Of a stretch of 36,558 nucleotides of DNA, positions 8,697 to 16,454 are shown piece by piece (position 1 is the stretch's first letter; each line of letters starts with the position of its first letter). The notes beneath the pieces are model-generated. The model had not been told where the DNA came from, did no database searches, and saw nothing but the letters and a program-made list of their open reading frames with translations. Location: NCBI GenBank assembly GCA_902778455.1, contig CACYXR010000020.1, forward strand, positions 1 to 36,558, written 5' to 3'. The stretch comes from an uncultured Selenomonadaceae bacterium (GTDB taxonomy: Bacteria; Bacillota; Negativicutes; Selenomonadales; Selenomonadaceae). The translations under genes and the position numbers were made by a program.

Positions 8697-8894
8697 ATGG
8701 TCGGTAAAGTTAAATGGTTCAGTGCGGAAAAAGGTTACGGTTTCATCGAGCGCGAGGATGGCGGCGACGTGTTCGTCCATTTCTCCGCGATTCAGGACGA
8801 GGGTTTCAAGACGCTGCTGGAAGGTCAGGAAGTGGAGTTCGAGATTGTCGAGGGCGCGCGCGGCCCGCAGGCGGCTAATGTCGTCAAGAAGTAA
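8697..8894 (+). CDS. Cold-shock domain protein (CspA family)
   Basis: A 65-residue single cold-shock domain. RNP1 KGYGFIE and RNP2 VFVHFSAI are both present, after the typical [10 protein letters not shown] opening. These small beta-barrel proteins bind single-stranded RNA/DNA and act as RNA chaperones in the cytoplasm. The start follows AGGAGGAGAG. The gene is monocistronic, between a consensus promoter and a strong terminator. Confidence 0.96.
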   Translation: MVGKVKWFSAEKGYGFIEREDGGDVFVHFSAIQDEGFKTLLEGQEVEFEIVEGARGPQAANVVKK

Positions 8895-8922
8895 GAAATC
8901 GTAATTTCATACAACCATCATG

Positions 8923-8951
8923 CCCGGTCTTGTTCTCAAGGCCGGGTTTTT
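8923..8951 (+). terminator. Intrinsic terminator of the cold-shock gene
   Basis: Ten-base-pair stem (8923-8932 with 8937-8946, one G-U pair), loop TTCT, then a T run. Confidence 0.88.
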
Positions 8952-9054
8952 CATTTGCGGAATACAGAAAAATTTTCCCGTCGGCAGGAAAACAAAAGAA
9001 TATGGCGAAATATTTTATATGGATTTTGCGAGAAATAGAACGGAGGAAGGCGCA

Positions 9055-9432
9055 ATGGCTAGGATTTTAATCGTGGACGACGACGATATGAACCTCAAGA
9101 TGGCGGAGTTTATCCTGAAAAAGGACATGAAGGATATTGAGGTGCTTCTCGCCGATTCGGGCATGAAGGCCATTGATATTTTGCAGCGGGAAAAGGTCGA
9201 TTTGGTGCTGTTGGATTTCCAGATGCCGGTGATGAACGGGCTGAAGACTTTGGAGATCATCAGGAAGCGCGAGGATCTGAAGGATGTTCGCGTGATTTTC
9301 CTGACGGCGTCGTCGGACCGCGACACGGTGACGAAGGCGGGATTGATGGGCGTGCAGGGCTACATCAAGAAGCCGTTCATGCCGAAGGATTTGATCGAGC
9401 GGGTGAGTCAGACGCTGGCAGAGAGGAAATGA
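9055..9432 (+). CDS. Single-domain response regulator
   Basis: A 125-residue receiver domain with no output domain. Acidic cluster VDDDD at residues 7-11, phospho-acceptor Asp54 in LLDFQMP, Thr in FLTASSD and the conserved Lys in KKPFMP are all visible. ATG 9055 follows GGAGGAAGG; an upstream in-frame extension overlaps the preceding terminator and is rejected. The gene precedes the EIIC-like/BMP/hybrid-kinase operon by 243 bases, so it is the natural candidate to receive phosphate from that kinase's Hpt domain (inference). Like CheY or Spo0F it must act by protein-protein contact or as a relay. Confidence 0.92.
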   Translation: MARILIVDDDDMNLKMAEFILKKDMKDIEVLLADSGMKAIDILQREKVDLVLLDFQMPVMNGLKTLEIIRKREDLKDVRVIFLTASSDRDTVTKAGLMGVQGYIKKPFMPKDLIERVSQTLAERK

Positions 9433-9439
9433 GGAAACA

Positions 9440-9456
9440 ACGAATGAGTCATTCGT
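9440..9456. promoter_or_regulatory. 17-base perfect palindrome after the response regulator
   Basis: ACGAATGA-G-TCATTCGT is a perfect inverted repeat with a one-base centre, starting 8 bases after the regulator stop. Such a short-centre palindrome suits a dimeric DNA-binding protein better than an RNA hairpin. No T run follows directly. Function unknown. Confidence 0.35.
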
Positions 9457-9611
9457 GCCCTTGTTGCGGGATTTTTTCGTCAGGCAAGGAAGGGGCGTGA
9501 AGGCGCAGCATCGCTGCGTCGAGCGGCATCTGACGCGGCATGGCGGAATAAGCCCCGACAAGGGCGCGGAGGGAATTGTTCGGTGGTTCCTTATTGGGCA
9601 GAGCGTGAAGA

Positions 9612-9637
9612 GGAGGAGATGGCGCAATATCTCCTCC
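9612..9637 (+). promoter_or_regulatory. Leader hairpin that buries a Shine-Dalgarno-like sequence
   Basis: GGAGGAGAT (9612-9620) pairs perfectly with ATCTCCTCC (9629-9637) around an 8-base loop. The 5' arm includes a ribosome-binding-site-like GGAGGAG and the A of ATG 9619, an alternative start of the EIIC-like gene. The structure could control translation; no trans-acting factor can be named. The rest of 9457-9675 shows no recognised riboswitch. Confidence 0.4.
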
Positions 9638-9675
9638 CTTCGCTCTCCGCACGCAAACGAAAGGGGGGGATCGGC

Positions 9676-11034
9676 TTGGAACAGTTCTTTGACTGGGTGG
9701 AACTTTCGTTTATCCCGTGGGCCGGGCGGCTTTCCGGCAATAAGTACATGACTGCGATCCGTGAAACGTTCTATCGGCTGATTCCCTTTATGATCGTGCT
9801 GGACGGTTTTCGTATTATCCAATGGGCGGCGCTCGATCCCGTGGGACCGGTCATGGGCGAGAACGGTATGGGGCTCGGCGCGGTTATCACGGGCGGGTTG
9901 TACGGAGAGGAGTATAAAGCGACGGCCTTTTACCGCCTTGCGCAGCTTTTCTCGGAGGCTATGGGCATCAGTTATATCTTGCTGCTGTTTTTCCTGACAA
10001 TGACGCTGGCGATCCAGCTCACGAAGATTTGGGGCGGAGATAAGACCCTGGCGGCTTTTTGTGCGCTTGGGGGCTTTTTTATGTTCCTGCAAATGGAGGC
10101 GGAGGTGGGGGTCGGCGCGGCGGAAGTGCTGGGGCATCCGCCGATCCGGGTGCCGACGGCGTACTTGTTCGGGGTGCTGTCGGCACGCATCCTGTCATGG
10201 CTCGATCGTTTTCCTAAACTTCGGCTGCACGTGCCGGAGTCTTTGCCCGAGCGGGTGGCGAAGCCGCTGGAGCGATGCATCCCGGCGGCCCTGACGCTTG
10301 TATCGTTCCTGCTGCTTTGCATTGTGGCTACGCAGCTTTTCGTATTTTACCACGGCGAATTTGACAGTTTTGTCACTTCGGTGTTCCGTCCCGTTTCGCA
10401 GACGCTCCCGTTTGCGCTGCTGTACCAGCTTGCGACCTGGCTGCTTTGGTGGTGCGGCCTGTTCGGGGACGGCTTCATCGAGCTCGTCCATGACTTTGCT
10501 TATTGGCCCGCACAGCTCGCAAATCAGGCGTCGGCCGCTGCCGCCGTATTCGCGTTAAGAGACAGTCTGGCAAGCGATTTCGTCTTCACCAGCGAATTTT
10601 TCCGCACGGCGGACGTCCATGTGCTGGCGTTGGCGGCTTCCGTGCTGGTCTTTTCCGCTAACCGCCGGCTGCGGGGCATCACATGGTTCATGCTGCCGTT
10701 CCTGGTTTTCAATATTTCGGTGCCGTTTTACTTCTGTCTGCCGGTGGTACTGAATCCGGCGATCCTGTTGCCGTTCCTGATAGCGCCGCTGGCGAATACA
10801 GTGGTGGCGTGGGCCGCGATCTCTTGGGGCGTCGTGCCGGTGTTCAAATTCGCCACGGCGGGCACCGTGCCGGTAATTTTGAGCGGCGTGCTCGGAACCG
10901 GCTCCCTGATGGGCGGAGTGCTGCATCTGGTGGTGTTCGTCCTCGATCTCTTCATCTATGCGCCCTTTGTGATCGTGTCAAATCGTATTGACAAGGCGGA
11001 GGAAGGGAGGCCGAACCATGGACAGATCGGATGA
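9676..11034 (+). CDS. PTS EIIC-like membrane protein with apparently degenerate active site
   Basis: A 452-residue polytopic membrane protein related to the lactose/cellobiose-type EIIC permease domain; no EIIA or EIIB domain is fused or encoded nearby. The segment at residues 345-375 (FNISVPFYFCLPVVLNPAIL, then PFLIAPLANTVVAW) aligns by eye with the FNINEPIIFGLP...LNP...FILAPL region of EIIC. The Glu of NEP is replaced by Val349, and the family's GIHG-type motif reads GLFG with Phe263. Both residues normally handle sugar and phosphotransfer, so transport-coupled phosphorylation looks lost. I infer a receptor role with the two overlapping downstream genes. TTG 9676 follows AAGGGGGGG; ATG 9619 is possible but sits in a hairpin with poor spacing. 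Confidence 0.75.
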   Translation: MEQFFDWVELSFIPWAGRLSGNKYMTAIRETFYRLIPFMIVLDGFRIIQWAALDPVGPVMGENGMGLGAVITGGLYGEEYKATAFYRLAQLFSEAMGISYILLLFFLTMTLAIQLTKIWGGDKTLAAFCALGGFFMFLQMEAEVGVGAAEVLGHPPIRVPTAYLFGVLSARILSWLDRFPKLRLHVPESLPERVAKPLERCIPAALTLVSFLLLCIVATQLFVFYHGEFDSFVTSVFRPVSQTLPFALLYQLATWLLWWCGLFGDGFIELVHDFAYWPAQLANQASAAAAVFALRDSLASDFVFTSEFFRTADVHVLALAASVLVFSANRRLRGITWFMLPFLVFNISVPFYFCLPVVLNPAILLPFLIAPLANTVVAWAAISWGVVPVFKFATAGTVPVILSGVLGTGSLMGGVLHLVVFVLDLFIYAPFVIVSNRIDKAEEGRPNHGQIG

Positions 11035-12139
11035 GAAGCGGCTGGAAAAACGTCAGCGCCATTTCATCATGGGCGTCGCGCTTCTGGTGCTGCTCTGCAT
11101 TGTCGTCTCGGTGGTTGAGTTCCATACCGCGCCGAAGCAGTCGCGCCCGAAGATTGGCCTGGTCATGCGCGGAGCGAAGGACGACGACGGCTGGAACAAG
11201 GTGCAGTACGAGGGGCTGAATGCCGCCGCGAAAGAATTGGGTATGGACGTCATCGTGAAGGAGAATGCGCTCCGATCCATCGGCGAGTACAGGAAGATTC
11301 TCAACAGCCTTGTTTCGCAGGGCGTCCAGCGAGTCGTCGTCACCTGGCATCGGTATCCGCCGGAGATGCGGGAGCTGTTCCGTCAATACCCGAATATAGA
11401 ATTCATTCTGCAGACGACGGAGTTTTCCGAGGACAATATGATGTCGTGCTCGACGCGGCTTTTCGAGGTGCAATATCTGGCGGGCCTGATTGCCGGCTTC
11501 CAGACAAAGACGGACGTGGTCGGCTATGTGGCGCCGTTTCCCTGTGTGGAGGTCAATCGGGGACTGAACGCGTTCACCATCGGCGTGAAGCGTGCGAATC
11601 CGGCGGCGCATGTGAAGGTGGCGTGGTCCGGCGACTGGAACACGCCGGATCGGGAGCGCGCGGCGGTGGACGCGCTGACGATGGAAAACGTGGACGTGCT
11701 CTCCTATCAGCAGGATGGGCGTACGGTGGCGGACGCCGCCGAGAACCGGGGCATAGACTATATCGACGCCCATGAGCTGCATCCGGAACACGAGCACTGC
11801 CTGACCGCCGTGCAGTCGGATTGGCGGACGGTTTACTACAATCTTTTGAGCCGGCATGTCCGCACCGGACGCATGGCGAACGCGAACAATTATCTTTGGC
11901 AGGGCTTTCTCGAGCATATCGTGACGGTGGCGCCTTTGAGCGAGCGGGTGTCGCCGAGGGCGCGGGAGGCTGTCACACGGTCCGTCCGGGATCGTTCCAA
12001 GGGCGAGCGCCTGATTTACGGCGGGGAAATCTATGACAACAACGGTGTGAAGCGGTGCGACGAGAAAGAAATCCTCAGCAACGAATACCTCAGGGTTCAC
12101 ATGAATTGGCTGGTAAAGGGGGTCGAGCAGGTTGAATAA
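11018..12139 (+). CDS. Membrane-anchored BMP-family (PnrA-like) binding protein
   Basis: A 373-residue protein with a basic N-terminus and one hydrophobic helix (about residues 16-35, with no lipobox), then a periplasmic-binding fold of the basic membrane protein (BMP/Med/PnrA) family. Visible marks are [24 protein letters not shown], the [10 protein letters not shown] region, [43 protein letters not shown] and [18 protein letters not shown]. Family members often bind nucleosides, but the ligand here is unknown. No cognate BMP-type ABC permease or ATPase is nearby. The start overlaps the EIIC-like gene by 17 bases after GGAGGAAGGGAGG, and the stop overlaps the kinase gene by 8 bases. It therefore probably presents ligand to a sensor rather than to a transporter (inference). 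Confidence 0.85.
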   Translation: MDRSDEKRLEKRQRHFIMGVALLVLLCIVVSVVEFHTAPKQSRPKIGLVMRGAKDDDGWNKVQYEGLNAAAKELGMDVIVKENALRSIGEYRKILNSLVSQGVQRVVVTWHRYPPEMRELFRQYPNIEFILQTTEFSEDNMMSCSTRLFEVQYLAGLIAGFQTKTDVVGYVAPFPCVEVNRGLNAFTIGVKRANPAAHVKVAWSGDWNTPDRERAAVDALTMENVDVLSYQQDGRTVADAAENRGIDYIDAHELHPEHEHCLTAVQSDWRTVYYNLLSRHVRTGRMANANNYLWQGFLEHIVTVAPLSERVSPRAREAVTRSVRDRSKGERLIYGGEIYDNNGVKRCDEKEILSNEYLRVHMNWLVKGVEQVE

Positions 12140-14780
12140 CGAAGCGGGAGCAAGCAAAGGCAAAAACATATTCAGCTTCGCGGCCCGGCTCGTCCTGTCT
12201 TTTGCCGTGTTCGTCTTCATTATCAGCAGCATCGGATTGCTCGTACATTGGAAAATGAATGTGCTGATCGATTTCGAGGCGACGCATTTTGTCCGGGACA
12301 AGACGCAGGACGCGGCCAACGACCTGACGCTGCAGCTTGACAGCGTGGCGCGGGAACTGGAAGACGCGGGCGACCTTTTCATGCGGGAGAATCTGCGCCC
12401 GGCGGCTTTCGTCGATGCGCTGGCGGCCCGCGATCCGTCGGCGACCATTGGCATCGTCGAGTACGGCGGCAACGTGGTGGCGGGCATGCCGCTCTATAAG
12501 GAGACCAGCGAGCAGATCGGATACAGCTTCCGCGGCGCGCGAGCTATCCGCAATTATTCGGGGCGGGGCGTGCTGGTGACGGTGCCTGTTCTCAAGGGTG
12601 AAAATATCCGTTATGTGCTCTATAAATTTTATCGAAGCGAAACAGTGGCGGAACGCTTTCCGTTGGCCTCCCGCGTCGGTATGGGACACATTTTCCTCTG
12701 CGAGCGGGAAACGGGCCGCGTGGTAGCCGATTACGGCGGAAATGCCGATTCCGGGCATTTCTACAAGGAAGATGAGCATACGCTGACCGATCTCGATCGC
12801 CTGATGCCGGAGGTCGAAAAAGCCGGCGGCGTGGCCCTTACTTCGGAAGCGCTGGGCGGGGAGTATTTCCCCTGCGCCGCCGAGGTACAGAACTGGAATT
12901 TCCTGCTGGTCGGCTACGCGGACAGGGATTTCTTTTCCGGCGGGCTGGGGAAGATTCACCTGCTGGTGCTTTGGGTGTTCGGCCTCTTGATCCTGCTGTT
13001 CAGCGTTTTCACGCTTTATTCGTTCACGGCGGCGCTGCAGGCGGAAGAAAGCAAGGAACTCAAGGAAGCGAAGGAAGAGGCGGAGCGCGCGAACCAGGCC
13101 AAGAGCGCGTTCCTCGCGAATATGAGCCACGAGATCCGCACGCCGATCAACGCGGTGCTGGGCATGAACGAGATGATCCGGCGCGAGGCGGATAACGAGC
13201 AGATCCGTAAATACTCGTGGAATATCAAGAGCGCCAGCGAGACGCTGCTTTCGCTGATCAACGACATCCTCGATTTCTCGAAGATCGAGTCCGGCAAGAT
13301 GGAAATCGTCGAGACGGCGTACCAGCTCAGCTCGCTCTTGAACGACGTCGTCAATATGATCCGCTACAAGGCGGAGCAGAAAGGGCTGGAATTTTACATC
13401 AAGGTGGATGAATCGATTCCCGACAGCCTGATTGGCGACGAGGTGCGTATCCGGCAGGTCATCGTCAATATCCTGAACAACGCGGTCAAGTACACGCCTG
13501 AAGGCAGCGTGACCTTCGACGTGCGCGGCGAAAAAACGGATGAAGGAAATCTGCTGCTCCGCATCGCGTCTATCGACACGGGACTTGGAATCAAGGAAGA
13601 GGACAAGGGCAAGCTGTTTTCGAAATTCCAGCGGCTTGACGTGGAGAAGAACCGCAATGTAGAGGGGACGGGGCTTGGCCTTTCGATTACCCTGCGTCTT
13701 GTCGAGATGATGCATGGCACCATCGACGTGGAAAGCACCTACGGCGAAGGCTCGACCTTTACGATCACGCTTCCGCAGAAAATCGACGATCCCATGCCCA
13801 TCGGCGACTTCGAGCAGCGCGTCGAGACCTTCATCAAGGGCGAGCAGGCATATCGCGAGAGCTTCATCGCGCCTGAGGCCGAGGTATTGGTCGTCGACGA
13901 CAACAGTATGAACCTGTTCGTCTTCGAGAGCCTGCTGAAGTCGACGAAAATCCGGATCACGACGGCAAAGAGCGGCATGGAATGTCTGGAAAAGATCACA
14001 GCCAAGCGCTTCGACATCGTGTTCCTCGACCACATGATGCCGGAAATGGACGGCATCGAAACCCTGGAACGGGCGAAGGCCATGAAGGAGAGCCAGTGCC
14101 ACGGCGTGCCGTTCATCGCGCTGACCGCAAACGCTATTGCCGGGGCGCGGGAGATGTTCCTCGGAAAAGGCTTCACCGATTACCTGTCGAAGCCGATCAA
14201 CAGCAAGCTGCTGGAGCGCATGATCCAGGATTATCTGCCCGAGAGCAAGATTTTGGAACCGGAGCCGGAGCCGAAAAAAGCGGCCGTCGAGGCAAAAGAA
14301 GAACCGAAGGCGGCACCCGTCGAAGCGGCCAAGCCGGAACCGGAAGCTTCGCCCGTCGAAGAAAAGGCGGAGAGCGCGGGAGGCGCGGCGGAGGATTCCG
14401 ATGGCGAGCAGCAGATCGATAAAGATCTAGGTATGCAGTATTGTGGCGACATGGAGGAAATGTTCCAGGAGTTTGTCAAGATGTTCTGCGAGCGCAAGGA
14501 GGAAACTTTCGAGAAAATCAAGACCGCATACGATACCGGACATTGGGAGGACTACACGACGCATGTCCACGCCCTGAAATCCACGGCGCTGTCCGTCGGC
14601 GGCAGGACGCTCTCGGAAGCGGCGAAGGCGCTGGAAATGGCAGGCCATGCTTATCTCGATGGGCCGGAGAACGAAAAGGAAAAGCAGCTCGCCTTTATCC
14701 GCGGGCACCACGAGGAGACGCTGGCGCTCTACGACGCGTATTGCGCGGAAGCGGAAAAACGGGGATTCTGGGTAAAATAG
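12132..14780 (+). CDS. Hybrid histidine kinase with receiver and Hpt domains
   Basis: An 882-residue membrane sensor. TM1 is at about residues 16-38, an extracytoplasmic Cache-like region at about 40-272 and TM2 at about 276-298. The dimerisation/phosphoacceptor domain has His333 in [14 protein letters not shown]. The ATPase domain has [20 protein letters not shown] and GTGLGLSI. A receiver follows with VVDDNSMN and Asp633 in [11 protein letters not shown], then a Glu/Pro/Ala/Lys-rich linker (about 710-760) and an Hpt domain with His813 in HVHALKST. Phosphate can thus pass His333-Asp633-His813 and on to a separate regulator, most plausibly the one at 9055. The TTG start follows AAGGGGGTCGAG and overlaps the BMP gene. 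The two overlapping upstream genes suggest a multi-protein receptor. Confidence 0.93.
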   Translation: MNNEAGASKGKNIFSFAARLVLSFAVFVFIISSIGLLVHWKMNVLIDFEATHFVRDKTQDAANDLTLQLDSVARELEDAGDLFMRENLRPAAFVDALAARDPSATIGIVEYGGNVVAGMPLYKETSEQIGYSFRGARAIRNYSGRGVLVTVPVLKGENIRYVLYKFYRSETVAERFPLASRVGMGHIFLCERETGRVVADYGGNADSGHFYKEDEHTLTDLDRLMPEVEKAGGVALTSEALGGEYFPCAAEVQNWNFLLVGYADRDFFSGGLGKIHLLVLWVFGLLILLFSVFTLYSFTAALQAEESKELKEAKEEAERANQAKSAFLANMSHEIRTPINAVLGMNEMIRREADNEQIRKYSWNIKSASETLLSLINDILDFSKIESGKMEIVETAYQLSSLLNDVVNMIRYKAEQKGLEFYIKVDESIPDSLIGDEVRIRQVIVNILNNAVKYTPEGSVTFDVRGEKTDEGNLLLRIASIDTGLGIKEEDKGKLFSKFQRLDVEKNRNVEGTGLGLSITLRLVEMMHGTIDVESTYGEGSTFTITLPQKIDDPMPIGDFEQRVETFIKGEQAYRESFIAPEAEVLVVDDNSMNLFVFESLLKSTKIRITTAKSGMECLEKITAKRFDIVFLDHMMPEMDGIETLERAKAMKESQCHGVPFIALTANAIAGAREMFLGKGFTDYLSKPINSKLLERMIQDYLPESKILEPEPEPKKAAVEAKEEPKAAPVEAAKPEPEASPVEEKAESAGGAAEDSDGEQQIDKDLGMQYCGDMEEMFQEFVKMFCERKEETFEKIKTAYDTGHWEDYTTHVHALKSTALSVGGRTLSEAAKALEMAGHAYLDGPENEKEKQLAFIRGHHEETLALYDAYCAEAEKRGFWVK

Positions 14781-14840
14781 AGTTTTTTCAAAAAAAGAAG
14801 GATTTTCAGCATAAATGCAGAAATATTAAGTACAGTATGC

Positions 14841-14864
14841 AGAACGGATAGATGAGTCCGTTCT
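14841..14864 (+). promoter_or_regulatory. Hairpin in the hpf leader
   Basis: AGAACGGA (14841-14848) pairs with TCCGTTCT (14857-14864). No T run follows, and the hpf ribosome-binding site GGAGG begins about 10 bases downstream. It may be a leader structure or a processing/stability element. Confidence 0.4.
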
Positions 14865-14887
14865 ATCAGAGAAGGAGGATGTGTCTG

Positions 14888-15457
14888 ATGGCAACATTCA
14901 CGGTAAGAGGAAGGAATATGGAAGTAACGCCGGCGCTGAAGGATTACGTCGAGAAGCGCGTCGGCAAGATCGCGAAGTATTTTGATAAGGTCGGTGAAAT
15001 CACGGTGCTCCTGACCGTCTCGAAGGGACGTCACACCGTCGAGGTCACGGTGCCCATCGACAAGGGCGTCATGCTGCGCGGCGAGGAAGCAACGATGGAT
15101 ATGTACACGTCGATCGACCTCGTGGTCGAGAAGCTCGAGCGGCAGATCCACAAGCACAAGACGAAGCTCCAGCGCCGTTTCCGCGAGGGCGGCTTCAAGG
15201 CGGAGCTGGCGGCGGAGGAGAGCAAGGCCGCGCAGGCGCGTGCCGGGGAGAAGGAAGACACGGGCGAGTACACCATCGTCCGCACCAAGCACTTCTCCAT
15301 CAAGCCGATGGACGAGCAGGAAGCGATCATGCAGATGAACATGGTCAACCACGACTTCTATGTTTTCCGCGACGCAAAGACGGAAGAGATCAGCGTAGTC
15401 TATCGCCGCGCGGACGGCAACTACGGCCTGATTTCGCCGGGTGCGCAGGAAGAGTAA
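14888..15457 (+). CDS. hpf: Long-form ribosome hibernation promoting factor
   Basis: A 189-residue protein of the long HPF type. The N-terminal S30AE/YfiA domain (about residues 1-100, TFTVRGRNMEVTPALKDYVEKRVGKI) binds the 30S decoding region. After a charged linker comes the C-terminal dimerisation domain (about 130-185, IVRTKHFSIKPMDEQEAIMQMN...HDFYVFRDA), which joins two ribosomes into 100S particles in stationary phase. ATG 14888 is preceded by GGAGG with good spacing; ATG 14879 is too close to it. A 15-bp terminator follows. In Firmicutes hpf often lies just upstream of secA; here the accessory patch and the flagellin gene lie between them. Confidence 0.95.
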   Translation: MATFTVRGRNMEVTPALKDYVEKRVGKIAKYFDKVGEITVLLTVSKGRHTVEVTVPIDKGVMLRGEEATMDMYTSIDLVVEKLERQIHKHKTKLQRRFREGGFKAELAAEESKAAQARAGEKEDTGEYTIVRTKHFSIKPMDEQEAIMQMNMVNHDFYVFRDAKTEEISVVYRRADGNYGLISPGAQEE

Positions 15458-15474
15458 AAGCTTCGATTGGGAAA

Positions 15475-15514
15475 GAAAAGCGTCTGCCGGATATGTTCGG
15501 CAGACGCTTTTCGC
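15475..15514. terminator. Bidirectional terminator after hpf
   Basis: Fifteen-base-pair perfect stem pairing 15475-15489 with 15498-15512 (core GCGTCTGCCG / CGGCAGACGC), with A-rich and T-rich ends. Confidence 0.9.
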
Positions 15515-15543
15515 TTGTTTGTCTGGAAATGAAAGTGTATAAT
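15515..15543 (+). promoter_or_regulatory. Promoter of the RelE/ParE-type pair
   Basis: -35 TTGTTT (15515-15520), 17-base spacer, -10 TATAAT (15538-15543). It sits immediately after the hpf terminator and only 23 bases before the antitoxin start. Confidence 0.72.
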
Positions 15544-15566
15544 AAATGGGAAAGGACGGGATAACA

Positions 15567-15734
15567 ATGCAAATGGACAATGTGTTTAAGAGCGATGCAA
15601 CGGCGTATGCTGACGGGCATAATTTTGAGGATGCAGTGCAAGCTTTGGAAAAGCAACTGGCGGACGGCGTAAAAAGTGCATTGCATGAGCCGTCCTATAC
15701 AGTGGAAGAATTAAAGCGGGAATTGGGGATTTGA
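15567..15734 (+). CDS. Putative antitoxin of a RelE/ParE-type pair
   Basis: A 55-residue acidic protein (MQMDNVFKSDATAYADGHNF...) ending in YTVEELKRELGI. I do not recognise a named DNA-binding domain. The call rests on size, position 4 bases upstream of a RelE/ParE-fold toxin gene and the shared promoter; the C-terminal helix resembles toxin-neutralising tails of small antitoxins. ATG 15567 is chosen over 15546 because AAAGGACGGG lies 6 bases upstream and the earlier ATG falls between the -10 and the expected transcription start. Confidence 0.65.
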   Translation: MQMDNVFKSDATAYADGHNFEDAVQALEKQLADGVKSALHEPSYTVEELKRELGI

Positions 15735-15738
15735 GAGA

Positions 15739-16092
15739 ATGGCCGAGGCGAAGCAATATCAAGTGCGCATTGCCGCTTCTGCTGCCTCGGATATACAGGA
15801 TATCCGTCGTTATATCTTGGAAACATTCTGCTATGAAGCTTATGCAAAAAATTTTTCCCGCAAAATTACGGAAGCGATTCAAAAAATGAATATTTTCCCG
15901 CTGGCCTATCCGAAGACGGGATTTGTCATCGAAGGATATGAAATTCGCTTTCGGGTATGGAAGTCCTATTTGATTTTCTTTATTGTGCGGGAATCAGAGG
16001 TGCAAATCATTCGGGTCTTGAAGGACAGGATGTATTGGCAAGCGGTCTTGAAGCGAATGGCGAGTGAGCAAGGGAAGAGTACAGGAAAATAG
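15739..16092 (+). CDS. RelE/ParE-family toxin-like protein
   Basis: A 117-residue protein with the RelE/ParE fold pattern: YQVRIAASAASDIQDIRRYILETF, a central KNFSRKITEAIQKMNIFPLAYP and the beta-rich YEIRFRVWKSYLIFFIVRESEVQIIRVLKDRMYW. The C-terminal 'IRVLKDRMYW' strand is typical of the ParE/RelE branch. Such toxins cleave ribosome-bound mRNA or poison gyrase; which applies here cannot be read. It starts 4 bases after the antitoxin gene and ends shortly before a terminator-like inverted repeat. Confidence 0.82.
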   Translation: MAEAKQYQVRIAASAASDIQDIRRYILETFCYEAYAKNFSRKITEAIQKMNIFPLAYPKTGFVIEGYEIRFRVWKSYLIFFIVRESEVQIIRVLKDRMYWQAVLKRMASEQGKSTGK

Positions 16093-16099
16093 CGGGCAT

Positions 16100-16223
16100 A
16101 ATAAAATTCCCCGTCTGCAGGAGTGTCGAATTCCTGCGGACGGGGAGTTTTGCTGCAAAATAGAAGATGGCGAAGCCGACACTTCGCCATCAACCCATGA
16201 AACTTTTTCCCAGTTCAAGTTCC
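16100..16223 (-). ncRNA. Candidate antitoxin small RNA of a type I system
   Basis: A leftward RNA of about 120 nt is predicted from the promoter at 16230-16258 to the terminator at 16109-16145. Its 5' part (template 16202-16215) is the exact 14-base antisense of the peptide-gene sequence ACTTTTTCCCAGTT at 16314-16327. The flanking CCCATG is also duplicated (16194-16199 and 16305-16310), so the RNA could pair across the peptide gene's start codon. Next comes a perfect 10-bp hairpin (GATGGCGAAG 16166-16175 / CTTCGCCATC 16182-16191), then the terminator stem. The layout is that of divergent type I antitoxins such as OrzO or IstR. Expression is unproven. Confidence 0.6.
16106..16150. terminator. 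Bidirectional terminator (toxin gene and opposing small RNA)
   Basis: A 14-bp stem with one G-U pair joins 16109-16122 and 16132-16145 (CCCCGTCTGCAGGA / TCCTGCGGACGGGG). On the plus strand it is followed by AGTTTTG; on the minus strand by AATTTTATTAT, the better terminator. It can end both the RelE/ParE transcript and the leftward small RNA. Confidence 0.8.
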
Positions 16224-16229
16224 GATATG

Positions 16230-16258
16230 ATTATAGCATGGCACTCCATAAAAATCAA
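16230..16258 (-). promoter_or_regulatory. Promoter of the candidate antitoxin RNA
   Basis: On the minus strand, -35 TTGATT (16253-16258), 17-base spacer, -10 TATAAT (16230-16235). The -35 lies inside the spacer of the opposing peptide-gene promoter, so the two promoters interlock. Confidence 0.68.
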
Positions 16259-16267
16259 TGGTATAAT
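16238..16267 (+). promoter_or_regulatory. Promoter of the small hydrophobic peptide gene
   Basis: Perfect -10 TATAAT (16262-16267) with a weaker -35 ATGGCA (16238-16243) at 18 bases. It gives a leader of roughly 33 bases before the ATG at 16308. The weaker -35, compared with the opposing RNA promoter, fits an antitoxin made in excess. Confidence 0.6.
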
Positions 16268-16307
16268 ACAACTGCTGTGAAGCGCCCAGCCGAAAAGGGG
16301 GACGCCC

Positions 16308-16403
16308 ATGCAGACTTTTTCCCAGTTGTTGCTTGCAATCGGAGTGAGTGTAGCAGCCGAGATTCTCAGTTACTACATAATCAAGTGGCTGGAGAGCAAG
16401 TAG
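16308..16403 (+). CDS. 31-residue hydrophobic peptide, candidate type I toxin
   Basis: Starts MQTFSQLLLAIGVSVAAE and ends SYYIIKWLESK. One hydrophobic stretch (about residues 6-27) could span the membrane, with a charged aromatic tail, which is the usual form of type I toxins that damage the membrane. AAAAGGGGGA lies 6 bases before the ATG, a -10 box about 40 bases before it and a UUCG-loop terminator about 50 bases after its stop, so this is a complete tiny transcription unit. The region from three bases before the ATG to codon 7 is repeated, with small changes, in the divergent small-RNA region. I do not recognise a named family. A small regulatory membrane peptide is the alternative. Confidence 0.65.
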   Translation: MQTFSQLLLAIGVSVAAEILSYYIIKWLESK

Positions 16404-16454
16404 TACGACACAGCACAGCACATCCCCGCCGGACCGACATCTTGCGGGGCAGGG

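Noticed and set aside
9640..9675. c-di-GMP (GEMM) riboswitch before the EIIC-like gene
   Set aside because: GCACGCAAACGAAAGG only loosely resembles GEMM; the paired helices and GGGACGCAAAGCC core are missing.
9497..9751. Possible small plus-strand gene starting GTG 9497 after AAGGAAGGGG
   Set aside because: Arg-rich, low-complexity translation that overlaps the EIIC-like gene by 76 bases; no recognisable domain. The Shine-Dalgarno-like match alone is not enough.
10952..14102. Long minus-strand frames opposite the BMP and kinase genes
   Set aside because: Composition-driven antisense frames; the plus strand has intact, motif-rich genes.
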